From assembly GCA_044359885.1 (NCBI GenBank), contig JBIKLI010000177.1, positions 1-8,861 of the forward strand: a stretch of 8,861 bases of DNA, in the 5' to 3' direction. Positions 1 to 7,341 of the stretch are shown here, one piece after another. The notes beneath the pieces were generated by a model. The model ran no database searches, was not told the DNA's origin, and saw only the letters and a program-made list of their open reading frames with translations. Each line of letters begins with the position of its first letter. Positions within the stretch are counted from its first letter, which is position 1. Source of the stretch: CAIOSQ01 sp044359885. Its GTDB lineage: Bacteria > Pseudomonadota > Alphaproteobacteria > CACIAM-22H2. Made by a program: the position numbers and the translations under genes.

Positions 1-1
1 C

Positions 2-550
2 GAGGCGTGCCGCATGGGTCTTCCGGCTGCCGAGCGCGCCGACGTAGAAGGCGGGCGATCTGAGCGCCACGTCGAGGGCGGGATCGTCGAGCTTGGGATC
101 GTGGGTCAGCGTGACGATCGCGCTGCGCATGTCGGGCTTCAGCTTTTCCAGGGCCTCGTCCGGCCAGTCCCCGGAGACGGTGACGCCGGAGAAGCCCTGG
201 CTGGCCGCGAAGGCACGGCGCGGGTCGACGATGGTGACGCCGTAGCCCGCGAGCGCGCCCATCCGGGCCAGGGGTTCGGCGATATGGACCGCGCCGACGA
301 CGATCAGGCGCGGCGGCGGCGCGAAGACATGGACGAAGATCTTGCCGGCCGGGGTCTCGAAGGACGTGCTGGCGTCGCCGCGGATCGCATCCTGGGCGGC
401 CGCGATCATGTCGACGTCGAGGCAGAGGTCGCCGTGGCTGCCGTCGGCGGTGACCAGCAATTGCTGGCCCGTCCGCAGATTGGTCAGCACAGCCACCGGC
501 GTCGCCGCCGCGCGACAGGCCTGAAGCTTCTCGAAGAGCGATGCCCTCAT
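2..550 (-). CDS. XdhC family protein with Rossmann domain (molybdenum hydroxylase maturation), 3' end outside window
   Basis: 183 residues are visible and the gene continues past the left edge. The N-terminal part (about residues 5-75) resembles the short XdhC_CoxI lead-in. From residue 81 a Rossmann-type nucleotide fold begins (RLIVVGAVHIAEPLA, 81-95, then TIVDPRR, 106-112). LTHDPKLDDPAL (148-159) and YVGALGSRKTHAARL (169-183) are signature stretches of the XdhC C-terminal domain. XdhC proteins bind molybdenum cofactor and help deliver its sulfurated form to xanthine-dehydrogenase-type enzymes; in cox clusters the relatives are CoxF and CoxI. The ATG overlaps the TGA of the preceding gene (ATGA), so translation is probably coupled. 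The family is usually well above 200 residues, so perhaps 40-60 residues lie outside the window. The family call is firm; whether it is the CoxF or the CoxI equivalent cannot be decided here. Confidence 0.9.
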   Translation of the reverse strand, partial: MRASLFEKLQACRAAATPVAVLTNLRTGQQLLVTADGSHGDLCLDVDMIAAAQDAIRGDASTSFETPAGKIFVHVFAPPPRLIVVGAVHIAEPLARMGALAGYGVTIVDPRRAFAASQGFSGVTVSGDWPDEALEKLKPDMRSAIVTLTHDPKLDDPALDVALRSPAFYVGALGSRKTHAARL

Positions 551-876
551 GGATCGAGCCTCTCGACGAAGACCTGGACCTTGCCGCCGCAGGCCAGCCC
601 GACATCCCAGGCCTGCTCGTTGGTGACCCCGAAATCGAGCAGGCGTGGACGGCCGGTCGCGATCGCATCGACCGCCTCGCGGATCACGGCGCCCTCGATG
701 CAGCCGCCGGACACCGAGCCTGCGAAGCGGCCGGTTTCGTCGACGACCAGCTGGCTTCCGACCGGTCTGGGGCTGGAGCCCCAGGTCGTGACGACGGTGG
801 CGAGGGCGACCCCCTTGCCGGTGGCGCGCCAGGCGGCGGCGGTCGTGAGGATGTCGTCGGCCGGGATCGTCGTCAT
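547..876 (-). CDS. Short XdhC_CoxI-domain protein (109 aa)
   Basis: A small cytoplasmic protein consisting only of the XdhC_CoxI domain that forms the N-terminal part of full XdhC/CoxF/CoxI proteins. Conserved features are TWGSSPRPVGS (31-41), SVSGGCIEGAV (54-64) with the Cys thought to contact molybdenum cofactor, and LACGGKVQVFVE (94-105). The C-terminal Rossmann half is absent here, but the next gene downstream supplies one, so the pair probably acts together in loading cofactor into the CoxSLM enzyme. The start is supported by AAGGAG at 884-889 (minus strand), 7 bases before the ATG. It lies 23 bases after coxE and overlaps the next gene by 4 bases. The stop codon is intact and the length is typical of stand-alone forms seen in such clusters, so I read it as a real gene and not a frameshifted fragment. 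Confidence 0.9.
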   Translation of the reverse strand: MTTIPADDILTTAAAWRATGKGVALATVVTTWGSSPRPVGSQLVVDETGRFAGSVSGGCIEGAVIREAVDAIATGRPRLLDFGVTNEQAWDVGLACGGKVQVFVERLDP

Positions 877-899
877 GGGCTTGCTCCTTTTCGGTCGGG

Positions 900-2171
900 T
901 CAGGCCGACGCGGCAGCCGGGGCGCGGCTGGTCCAGACATAGCGCCGTCGCGTCGCCGGCGCGTCGGCCGACAGCGCGTCGGCGATCCCGGCGAGGCTGG
1001 CGAGGTTATGGGCGGGCCGAAAATCGTCGACATGCGGCAGAATCGCGCGCGCTCCCGAGGATTTCGGTTCGAACCCGGCGTAGCGCAAGAGCGGATTGAG
1101 CCAGATCAGCCGCCGGCAGGATTTCGACAGCCGTTCGATCTCCTCGCGCAGGCCGAGCGCGGCGTCGCGGTCCAGCCCGTCGCTGATCAGCAGCACGGTG
1201 GCGTTCTGGCCGAGCACGCGCCGGCTCCAGCGCAGATTGAAATCGGCGAGGCTGTGGCCGATCCGCGTTCCGCCGGCCCAGTCCTCGACCGCGCCTGCGA
1301 CCTTGACCATCGCCTTGTCCGGGTCCTTCTGGCGCAGCGCTCGGGTGACGTTGGTCAGCCGCGTGCCGAACAGGAAGACATGCACGCGCGAGCGGTCGTT
1401 GGTCAGCGCATGCAGGAAATGCAGGAACATGCGCGTGTAGCGCTCCATCGATCCGGAGATGTCGCACAGCACGACCAGCGGCGGCACGCGGGTTCGCGGT
1501 TCGCGGCGTGCGAAATCGGCGCTGCCGCCGCTGCGCGCCCAGCGACGAAGCGTGCCGCGGAAATCGATCCGCGACCCGGTCCGCGACGGCTTGAAGCGCC
1601 GCGTGCGGATCTCGTTGAACGGCATCCGGAGCCGGGCCAGCGCCAGCCGCGCCTGGGCAAGCTCGGCATTGGACATCTGCTCGAAATCCTTCTGCTGCAG
1701 GATTTCGCGATCCGACCATGTCATCACCGCGTCGATCTGGCGCTCTTCCTCGGGCCGCTGGCCGGGTGGCGGTGGCTGGCGGTCATGCTGACGGCCGGCC
1801 TGGAACGCCTCGGCGAGGCGGCGCGAGAGCTTTTCCTTTTCGTCCTTCTGGTCCTCGCCCTCGCCGCGCGCCTGCGGCAGCAGGAAGGCCAGCATGCGTT
1901 CGATCAGCTTCGGATCGCGCCAGAACATCCGGAAGGCCTGGTCGAAGATCTCATGCTGGTCGCGGCGATTCACGAACACCGCGTGCAGCGTCCAGTAGAA
2001 ATCCTCGCGCGTGGCGAGCCCGACCGCCTCGAGCGCGCGCACCGCCTCGATCTCGCGGCCCGGGCCGATCGGCAGGCCGGCGCCGCGCAGGATGCGCGCG
2101 AAGTGGACGACGTTCGCGACGAAGCGCCCCTGCGTGGGCTCGTCCGCGCCCGTCTGCGCCGCCTGCGTCAT
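900..2171 (-). CDS. coxE: CoxE-like VWA-domain protein (423 aa)
   Basis: Resembles CoxE, the von Willebrand A domain partner of the MoxR-type ATPase CoxD. The N-terminal half (about 15-210) is the helical region of the family, with a charged, Gln/Pro-rich stretch at 101-145. The VWA domain starts near 230 with a complete MIDAS: D237, S239 and S241 (CDISGSM), T302 (GGTRIG) and D331 (LLISDGLD), so metal binding should be intact. In Oligotropha carboxidovorans CoxE acts in maturation of the Mo-Cu site of CO dehydrogenase; the analogous role here is inferred. AAA+ ATPases of the MoxR group commonly work with VWA proteins as chaperone pairs. The ATG overlaps the coxD stop (ATGA, 2168-2171), pointing to coupled translation and fixing the start. 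No signal peptide or membrane segment is seen, so it is cytoplasmic or peripheral. Confidence 0.92.
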   Translation of the reverse strand: MTQAAQTGADEPTQGRFVANVVHFARILRGAGLPIGPGREIEAVRALEAVGLATREDFYWTLHAVFVNRRDQHEIFDQAFRMFWRDPKLIERMLAFLLPQARGEGEDQKDEKEKLSRRLAEAFQAGRQHDRQPPPPGQRPEEERQIDAVMTWSDREILQQKDFEQMSNAELAQARLALARLRMPFNEIRTRRFKPSRTGSRIDFRGTLRRWARSGGSADFARREPRTRVPPLVVLCDISGSMERYTRMFLHFLHALTNDRSRVHVFLFGTRLTNVTRALRQKDPDKAMVKVAGAVEDWAGGTRIGHSLADFNLRWSRRVLGQNATVLLISDGLDRDAALGLREEIERLSKSCRRLIWLNPLLRYAGFEPKSSGARAILPHVDDFRPAHNLASLAGIADALSADAPATRRRYVWTSRAPAAASA

Positions 2172-3085
2172 GCGCGCGCCGTGGCGAGCTCCGAGCGGAC
2201 CTGCGCCAGCATCTGCGTGGCGGTCGCGCCGCGGATGCGGGCGATGTCGTCCTGGTACTTGAGGACGGCGCCCAGCGTGTCGTTGATCGTGTCCGGATCG
2301 AGCTCGATCTTGTCGAGGGTCAGCAGCGCGCGCGCCCAGTCGATCGTCTCGGCGACGCCGGGAACCTTGAACAGTTCCTCCCCGCGCAGCTTCTGTACGA
2401 AGCCGACGATCTCCTGGCTCAGGCGGCGCGGGGCCTCCGGCACCTTGATCCTCAGGATCTCCAGTTCGCGTGCGATGTCCGGGTAATCAACCCAGTAATA
2501 GAAGCAGCGCCGCTTGAGGGCGTCGTGGATCTCGCGGGTGCGGTTGGATGTGACGATGACGATCGGCGGCGCCGGCGCCTTGACGGTGCCGAATTCGGGG
2601 ATCGTCACCTGCCAGTCGGAGAGGGTCTCAAGCAGGAAGGCCTCGAACGGCTCGTCGGCGCGGTCGAGTTCATCGATCAGCAGGACCGGCGGACCGGCCG
2701 TGTCGGGACTCATCGCCTGGAGCAGCGGCCGGCGGATCAGGAACCGCTCGGAAAAGATCTCCTCCTCGATCGAAGTCCGGCTGTCGGCATTCGCTTCGGC
2801 CATCCGGATCTCGATCATCTGGCGCGCATAGTTCCATTCATAGACCGCCGCGGCGATGTCGAGGCCCTCGTAGCACTGCAGCCGGATCAGCCGCCTGCCG
2901 AGGCTCTGGGCCAGGACCTTGGCGATTTCGGTCTTGCCGACGCCGGCTTCGCCCTCGAGGAAGAGCGGCCGGTCGAGCCGCAGGGCCAGCGTGACGGCGG
3001 TCGCGAGGCTGCGATCGGCGACATAGCCCGCCTTTTCGAGCATGCGAACCGTATCGTCGACATTGCGCGGCAGGGAGGGCGTCAT
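2168..3085 (-). CDS. coxD: CoxD-like MoxR-family AAA+ ATPase (305 aa)
   Basis: A MoxR-family AAA+ ATPase. Walker A is GEAGVGKT (45-52), Walker B is LLIDELDRAD (135-144), a sensor-1-like Asn sits in IVIVTSNRT (175-183), and Arg192/Arg193 in the ALKRRCFYYW segment are in the usual arginine-finger area. In O. carboxidovorans CoxD is a membrane-associated ATPase needed for building the CO dehydrogenase active site; the same class of job, unfolding or remodelling the apo-enzyme for cofactor completion, is inferred here. It is the first gene of the coxD-coxE-xdhC-xdhC unit and overlaps coxE by 4 bases. The frame stays open upstream to 3283, but that part has no family similarity and would run into the divergent hydrolase gene. 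MTPSLPRNVDDTVRML at 3085 matches normal CoxD N-termini, so I chose that start. Its ribosome site is weak (CGGA, about 10 bases upstream). Confidence 0.92.
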   Translation of the reverse strand: MTPSLPRNVDDTVRMLEKAGYVADRSLATAVTLALRLDRPLFLEGEAGVGKTEIAKVLAQSLGRRLIRLQCYEGLDIAAAVYEWNYARQMIEIRMAEANADSRTSIEEEIFSERFLIRRPLLQAMSPDTAGPPVLLIDELDRADEPFEAFLLETLSDWQVTIPEFGTVKAPAPPIVIVTSNRTREIHDALKRRCFYYWVDYPDIARELEILRIKVPEAPRRLSQEIVGFVQKLRGEELFKVPGVAETIDWARALLTLDKIELDPDTINDTLGAVLKYQDDIARIRGATATQMLAQVRSELATARA

Positions 3086-3146
3086 GGCATGATCCGTCGG
3101 TAGGGTCGTTGCGTAGCGATGGGCTGACGATGAGGCCCGGAACATA

Positions 3147-4100
3147 ATGCAGCGGTGGCGCAGGACGATATGGCGGAATGACAATTCCGCCGTCGCGGAT
3201 CCCGGAAGGCGGATGGCGCTCGGCGGCCTTGCCGTCTCCCTGCTCGGCGGCTGTTCGGGGCTGCGACTGATCGACGCGGTCACACCATCGGCCGGCTACA
3301 CGCTGGCGGCCGGGCTGGCCTACGGCCCTTCGCAGCGGCACCTGCTGGATATCTACGCTCCCTTGGCAGGCGGCGCGGCAGGACCGCCGCCGGTCGTCCT
3401 GTTTCTCTATGGCGGCAGCTGGCGCAACGGCGCCCGGGCGCAGTATCGCTTCGTCGGCGCCTGGCTCGCTCGTGCCGGTTTCGTCGCCGCCGTCGCCGAT
3501 TACCGCCTGTTTCCCGAGGTCCGCTTCCCGGGCTTCGTCGAGGATTGCGCGGCCGCACTGGCGTTTCTCGGGCGTCACGCCGGCCAGCATGGCGGTGATC
3601 CAGGCCGGCTGTTCCTGATGGGACACTCGGCCGGGGCGCATATGGCGATGCTGCTGGCGATCGAGCCGGCCTATCTCGTCGGCGCCGGCGCCGACCCGGA
3701 CCGCCTCGCGGGCGTCGTGGGGATCTCCGGACCCTATGACCACGATTTCGGCACCGTGCGCTGGCTGGCGGATGTGTTCCCGGACGATTGGAGCCGGCGC
3801 GCGGCGCGGGTGGCGGATCGGGCAAGGTCCGGGACGCCACCGGTCTTCCTGGCCAACGGCATGGCCGATTCGCTGGTTCCGGCGCGCAACGCCGTCGTGA
3901 TGGCGGAACGGCTGCGGCAGAAGGGGAACCCGGTGGCGCTGCGTCTCTATGACGGGGCCGGACACGGCGACATCCTGCTGGGCTTCGTTCCCGCCCTGGC
4001 CGGCGCTTCGACGCTCGGTCAGGACGTGGCAGGCTTCCTGAAGCAGGCGGCGATGGCGAAAAGCGAAGGGGCGCCCGGATCGCTCCGGACGCCCCTCTAG
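3147..4100 (+). CDS. Exported alpha/beta hydrolase (carboxylesterase-like), probable lipoprotein
   Basis: An alpha/beta-hydrolase-fold esterase of the family with LLDIYAP near the start (66-72) and an oxyanion-hole motif YGGSW (88-92) in place of the common HGGGW. The predicted triad is Ser161 in GHSAG (159-163), Asp241 in ANGMAD (236-241) and His273 in GAGH (270-273), all present. The N-terminus has a twin arginine (R21-R22), a short hydrophobic stretch and LLGGC (32-36), which looks like a lipobox with Cys36 as the lipid attachment site; a Tat-type lipoprotein signal is possible. The start is uncertain. ATG 3147 keeps the arginines. ATG 3213 has a GGAAGG just upstream but leaves a signal with no positive charge, so I prefer 3147. 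The gene runs opposite to its neighbours and separates coxSLM from coxDE. Its substrate and any link to the hydroxylase are unknown. Confidence 0.85.
   Translation: MQRWRRTIWRNDNSAVADPGRRMALGGLAVSLLGGCSGLRLIDAVTPSAGYTLAAGLAYGPSQRHLLDIYAPLAGGAAGPPPVVLFLYGGSWRNGARAQYRFVGAWLARAGFVAAVADYRLFPEVRFPGFVEDCAAALAFLGRHAGQHGGDPGRLFLMGHSAGAHMAMLLAIEPAYLVGAGADPDRLAGVVGISGPYDHDFGTVRWLADVFPDDWSRRAARVADRARSGTPPVFLANGMADSLVPARNAVVMAERLRQKGNPVALRLYDGAGHGDILLGFVPALAGASTLGQDVAGFLKQAAMAKSEGAPGSLRTPL
3172..3191. promoter_or_regulatory. Perfect inverted repeat (8-4-8) between coxD and the hydrolase gene, candidate operator
   Basis: GGCGGAAT, 4-base spacer GACA, then ATTCCGCC: both 8-base arms match exactly. It lies 87 bases upstream of the coxD start. 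Relative to the hydrolase it is either inside the first codons (start 3147) or in the leader (start 3213). A near-consensus -10 for the plus strand, CATAAT, lies at 3143-3148 with no good -35. On the minus strand the spacer region reads TTGTCA, one base off a -35 consensus, but I find no matching -10. No T-run follows either side, so a terminator is unlikely. The repeat is seen directly; its role as a regulator site for the divergent pair is inference. Confidence 0.5.
4067..4096 (-). terminator. Hairpin terminator for the coxSLM unit, possibly bidirectional
   Basis: Two 13-base arms (AGGGGCGCCCGGA at 4067-4079 and TCCGGACGCCCCT at 4084-4096) pair with one mismatch around a 4-base TCGC loop. 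On the minus strand the hairpin begins about 29 bases after the coxM stop and is followed by TTCGCTTTTCG, an imperfect U-tract. On the plus strand no U-tract follows. It sits in the last codons of the convergent hydrolase gene, just before its TAG. I infer that it mainly ends coxM transcription and may also shield the two convergent genes from each other. Confidence 0.5.
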
Positions 4101-4124
4101 CCCCGTCCCGCGGAACGACGGTGG

Positions 4125-4919
4125 TCAGCCCGCCGCCGCGATGGCCCGCTTCGCCATCACCGAGATCAGGTGGGCGCGGTACTCGGCCGACCCATGGATG
4201 TCGCCGTTGCAGGTCGATGCCTGCACCGAGACGCCGTCGAGCGCCGAGGCGCTCCAGGACTTGTCGAGCGCTGCTTCCATGGACCTGATGCGGATGACGC
4301 CGTTGCCGGCACCGGTCACAGCGACCCGCGCGCCCTTCGCCGTCTTGGCGACGAACACCCCGATCATCGCGTAGCGCGACGCCGGCGACGGGAACTTCAT
4401 GTAGGCGGCCTTCTCGGGAACCGGGAAGGAGATCCCGGTGATCAACTCGCCCGGCTCCAGCGCGGTCGTGAAGACCGACACGAAGAAATCGTCGGCGGCG
4501 ATCTTGCGCTGATCTGTATGGATCGTCGCGCCCAGCGCCACCACGGCGGACGGATAGTCGGCCGCCGGATCGTTGTTGGCGACGGACCCGCCGATCGTGC
4601 CGCGATTGCGTACCTGCGGATCGCCGATGCCCTCGGCGAGCGAGGCCAGGGCAGGGATCGCCTTTCTCACCTCGGCCGAGGACGCGACGGCGGCATGGGT
4701 CGCCATCGCGCCGATGGTGACCGCGCCGCCACCGACAGAGATCGACCGGAGATCGGCGATGCCGCCGAGATCGATGACGTCGGAGGGACGGGCGAGGCGC
4801 TGCTTCAGCGTCGGGATCAGCGTCTGGCCCCCGGCGATGAACTTGGCATCGTCCTTGCCCTTGGCCTTGCCGACGGCATCGGCGACCGAGGACGCCTTGT
4901 GGTAAGCGAAATCATACAT
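4125..4919 (-). CDS. coxM: FAD-binding subunit of molybdenum hydroxylase (CoxM-like, 264 aa)
   Basis: The medium subunit, which carries FAD and passes electrons from the Fe-S clusters to the external acceptor. It has the two hallmark FAD pyrophosphate-binding motifs of the family: AGGQTLIP (29-36) and TIGGSVANNDPAADYPSA (108-125). The C-terminal CoxM-type domain includes GSAEYRAHL (243-251). Its length is close to the 260-290 usual for CoxM. It is the last gene of coxS-coxL-coxM, 18 bases after coxL, with AGGGAG at 4929-4934 (minus strand) 9 bases before the ATG. The order S-L-M is that of form II clusters; form I CO dehydrogenases are M-S-L. A hairpin follows the stop codon. The role as FAD subunit is firm; the substrate of the complex is open. 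Confidence 0.95.
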   Translation of the reverse strand: MYDFAYHKASSVADAVGKAKGKDDAKFIAGGQTLIPTLKQRLARPSDVIDLGGIADLRSISVGGGAVTIGAMATHAAVASSAEVRKAIPALASLAEGIGDPQVRNRGTIGGSVANNDPAADYPSAVVALGATIHTDQRKIAADDFFVSVFTTALEPGELITGISFPVPEKAAYMKFPSPASRYAMIGVFVAKTAKGARVAVTGAGNGVIRIRSMEAALDKSWSASALDGVSVQASTCNGDIHGSAEYRAHLISVMAKRAIAAAG

Positions 4920-4937
4920 GGGTCAGAACTCCCTATT

Positions 4938-7319
4938 TCACTCGGCCGCCGCGCGACGGGCGCCGTTGATCACGGACCAGACCTTCTGGGGCGAGGCCGG
5001 CATGTCGAGATGGGTCACGCCATAATCCTTGAGCGCGTCGACGACGGCGTTGATCACCGCCGGCGGCGAACCGATGGCCCCGACCTCGCCGCAGCCCTTC
5101 ACCCCGAGCGGGTTGTGGGTGCACAGCGTGGTGTGGGTCGCCACGCCGATCGACGGCAGGTCGTCCGCGCGCGGCATCGTGTAGTCCATGTAGGACCCGG
5201 TCAGCAGTTGGCCGTTCTTGTCGTAGACGCAGTTCTCGAGCAGCGCCTGACCGATGCCCTGGGCGACGCCGCCCTGGACCTGACCCTCGACGATCATCGG
5301 ATTGATGACCCGCCCGACATCGTCGACCGCGGTGAATTTCACCACCCGCGTGACGCCGGTCTCCGGGTCGATCTCGACCTCGCAGATATGGCAGCCGCCG
5401 GGGAAGGTGAAGTTCTTGGGGTCGTAGAAGGCGTTTTCCTCCAGGCCCGGCTCGAGTTCCTCGAGCGGGTAGTTGTGGGGCACGTAGGCCGTCAGCGCGA
5501 TCTCGCCGAAGGTCTTCGACCGGTCGGTGCCGACCACCGTGAACTTGCCGTCCTTGAACTCGATGTCGTTGACCGACGCCTCGAGCAGATGGGCGGCGAT
5601 CTTCTTGGCCTTGTTCACCACCTTGTCGAGCGCCTTTACGATCGCGGTGCCGCCGACCGCCAGCGAGCGCGAGCCATAGGTGCCCATGCCGAAGGGGATC
5701 TTGCCGGTGTCGCCGTGGACGATTTCGACCTGGCCGATGCCGATGCCGAGATGGTCGGCAACGACCTGGGCGAAGGTCGTCTCGTGGCCCTGGCCGTGGC
5801 TGTGCGAGCCGGTCAGGATGGTCACCGTCCCCGTCGGATGGACGCGCACGGTGGCCGCCTCGTAAAGACCCGCCCGCGCCCCCAGCGCGCCGGCGATGTT
5901 CGAGGGCGCGATGCCGCAGGCCTCGAGATAGGTCGAAATGCCGATGCCGCGCAGCTTGCCACGCTTGCGTGCCTCGGCCCGGCGTGCCTCGAAGCCGGCC
6001 CAGTCGGCCGCCTTCTGCGCCTGTTCCAGCGTCGCGAAATAGTCACCGCTGTCATATTGCAGGGCGACCGGCGTCTGGTAGGGGAAGGCGTCGGTCGGGA
6101 TGAAGTTGCGGCGACGGATCGCGACGCGATCCATGCCCATTTCCTTCGCGGCGATGTCGACCAGCCGCTCGATCAGGAACGTCGCCTCCGGACGGCCGGC
6201 GCCGCGATAGGCGTCGACCGGGACGGTGTTGGTGAACACCGCCTTGACCTCGGCGTAGATCGCCGGGGTCGTGTAGACGCCCGCGAGCAGCGTCGCGTAG
6301 AGATATGTGGGGATGCAGGACGCGAAGGTCGAGAGATAGGCGCCCATGTTGGCGACCGTCGCTACCCGCAGGGCCAGGAACTTGCCGTCCTTGTCGAGCG
6401 CCAGTTCGGCATGGCTGTGATGGTCGCGGCCATGCGCGTCGGACATGAAGCTCTCGGAGCGGTCGGCCGTCCAGCGGATCGGTCGCTTCACCTTGCCCGC
6501 AGCCCAGGTGACGATGGCTTCCTCGGCGTAGTGGTAGATCTTGGAGCCGAAGCCGCCGCCGACATCCGGTGCGTAGACCCGCAGCTTGGATTCCGGGATC
6601 CCCAGCACGAAGGCGCCCATCAGCAACCGGATCACATGCGGGTTCTGGCTGGTGGTGTAGAGCGTGTAGTCGCCGCTGGCCGGATCGAAATCGCCGGTCG
6701 CCGCGCGCGGTTCCATCGCATTGGGGATCAGGCGGTTGTTGAACAGGTCGATCTTCGCGACCTTGTGCGCCTTGGCGAAGGCGGCATCGACCGCGGCCTT
6801 ATCGCCCAGTTCCCAGTCGTAGCAGAGATTGCCGGGCGCGGCGTCGCCATGCACCTGGGGAGCGCCCGGCTTCAGCGCGTCCAGCGAGTCGACGACCGCG
6901 GGCAGCGGCTCGAAATCGATCTCGACCAGTTCCGCGGCATCCTTCGCCTGCGACTTCGTCTCCGCGATCACGACCGCGATATGGTCGCCCACATGCCGCA
7001 CGCGGTCGACGACCAGCGGCGGATGCGGCGGCTCCTTCATCGGCGAACCGTCCTTGTTCTTCACCAGCCAGCCGCAGGGGAGGCCGCCGACCTTGTCCGC
7101 CGCCATGTCGGCGCCGGTGAAGATCGCCACGACGCCCGGTGCGGCCTTGGCCTTGGACGTGTCGATCCGCTTGATCAGCGCATGCGGCTGGCTGGAGCGG
7201 ATGATGTAGGCATGGGTCTGGCCATGCCGCGCGATGTCGTCGGTGTAGGTCCCGCGTCCCGTGAGGAAGCGGACATCTTCCTTGCGCCTTACGGCGGCGC
7301 CGATTCCGTCAGCACCCAT
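4938..7319 (-). CDS. coxL: Molybdopterin-binding large subunit of form II CO-dehydrogenase-like hydroxylase (793 aa)
   Basis: The catalytic subunit of a xanthine-dehydrogenase-family hydroxylase. The N-terminal 'a/b hammerhead' domain covers roughly 15-140 and the molybdopterin-binding domains the rest. Visible motifs are GGGFGSK (254-260), TGSHSHGQGHETTFAQ (503-518), GMGTYGSRS (544-552) and GCGEVGAIGS (742-751), whose Glu745 is in the place of the conserved catalytic glutamate. The active-site loop is AYRGAGR (370-376). True form I CO dehydrogenase has AYRCSFR with a Cys holding copper; here that residue is Gly373, so a Mo-Cu centre is not expected. Form II enzymes have unresolved substrates, and the same loop occurs in hydroxylases of aldehydes and N-heterocycles. 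The start is supported by AGGAGG at 7327-7332 (minus strand), 7 bases from the ATG. No signal peptide is seen, so it is cytoplasmic. Confidence 0.95.
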   Translation of the reverse strand: MGADGIGAAVRRKEDVRFLTGRGTYTDDIARHGQTHAYIIRSSQPHALIKRIDTSKAKAAPGVVAIFTGADMAADKVGGLPCGWLVKNKDGSPMKEPPHPPLVVDRVRHVGDHIAVVIAETKSQAKDAAELVEIDFEPLPAVVDSLDALKPGAPQVHGDAAPGNLCYDWELGDKAAVDAAFAKAHKVAKIDLFNNRLIPNAMEPRAATGDFDPASGDYTLYTTSQNPHVIRLLMGAFVLGIPESKLRVYAPDVGGGFGSKIYHYAEEAIVTWAAGKVKRPIRWTADRSESFMSDAHGRDHHSHAELALDKDGKFLALRVATVANMGAYLSTFASCIPTYLYATLLAGVYTTPAIYAEVKAVFTNTVPVDAYRGAGRPEATFLIERLVDIAAKEMGMDRVAIRRRNFIPTDAFPYQTPVALQYDSGDYFATLEQAQKAADWAGFEARRAEARKRGKLRGIGISTYLEACGIAPSNIAGALGARAGLYEAATVRVHPTGTVTILTGSHSHGQGHETTFAQVVADHLGIGIGQVEIVHGDTGKIPFGMGTYGSRSLAVGGTAIVKALDKVVNKAKKIAAHLLEASVNDIEFKDGKFTVVGTDRSKTFGEIALTAYVPHNYPLEELEPGLEENAFYDPKNFTFPGGCHICEVEIDPETGVTRVVKFTAVDDVGRVINPMIVEGQVQGGVAQGIGQALLENCVYDKNGQLLTGSYMDYTMPRADDLPSIGVATHTTLCTHNPLGVKGCGEVGAIGSPPAVINAVVDALKDYGVTHLDMPASPQKVWSVINGARRAAAE

Positions 7320-7341
7320 TGGCTGTCCTCCTGGTTTGCGG

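Noticed and set aside
14..1099. Plus-strand 361-codon open frame over the XdhC genes
   Set aside because: Antisense to two coupled XdhC-family genes with conserved motifs, and its own translation shows no recognisable domain.
1008..3103. Long plus-strand open frames (1008-2486 and 1718-3103) opposite coxE and coxD
   Set aside because: The same GC-driven antisense effect; the minus-strand proteins have intact MIDAS and Walker motifs.
3086..3283. Upstream extension of coxD to an ATG at 3283
   Set aside because: The extra 66 residues do not look like the MoxR/CoxD family and would overlap the start of the divergent hydrolase.
2838..3965. Minus-strand 375-codon open frame across the hydrolase gene and the coxD start
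   Set aside because: It runs antisense through a hydrolase with a complete catalytic triad and then overlaps coxD out of frame.
4938..7319. Calling the enzyme a proven CO dehydrogenase (form I)
   Set aside because: The loop is AYRGAGR without the copper Cys, and the gene order is S-L-M, so only the form II / unknown-substrate assignment is supported.
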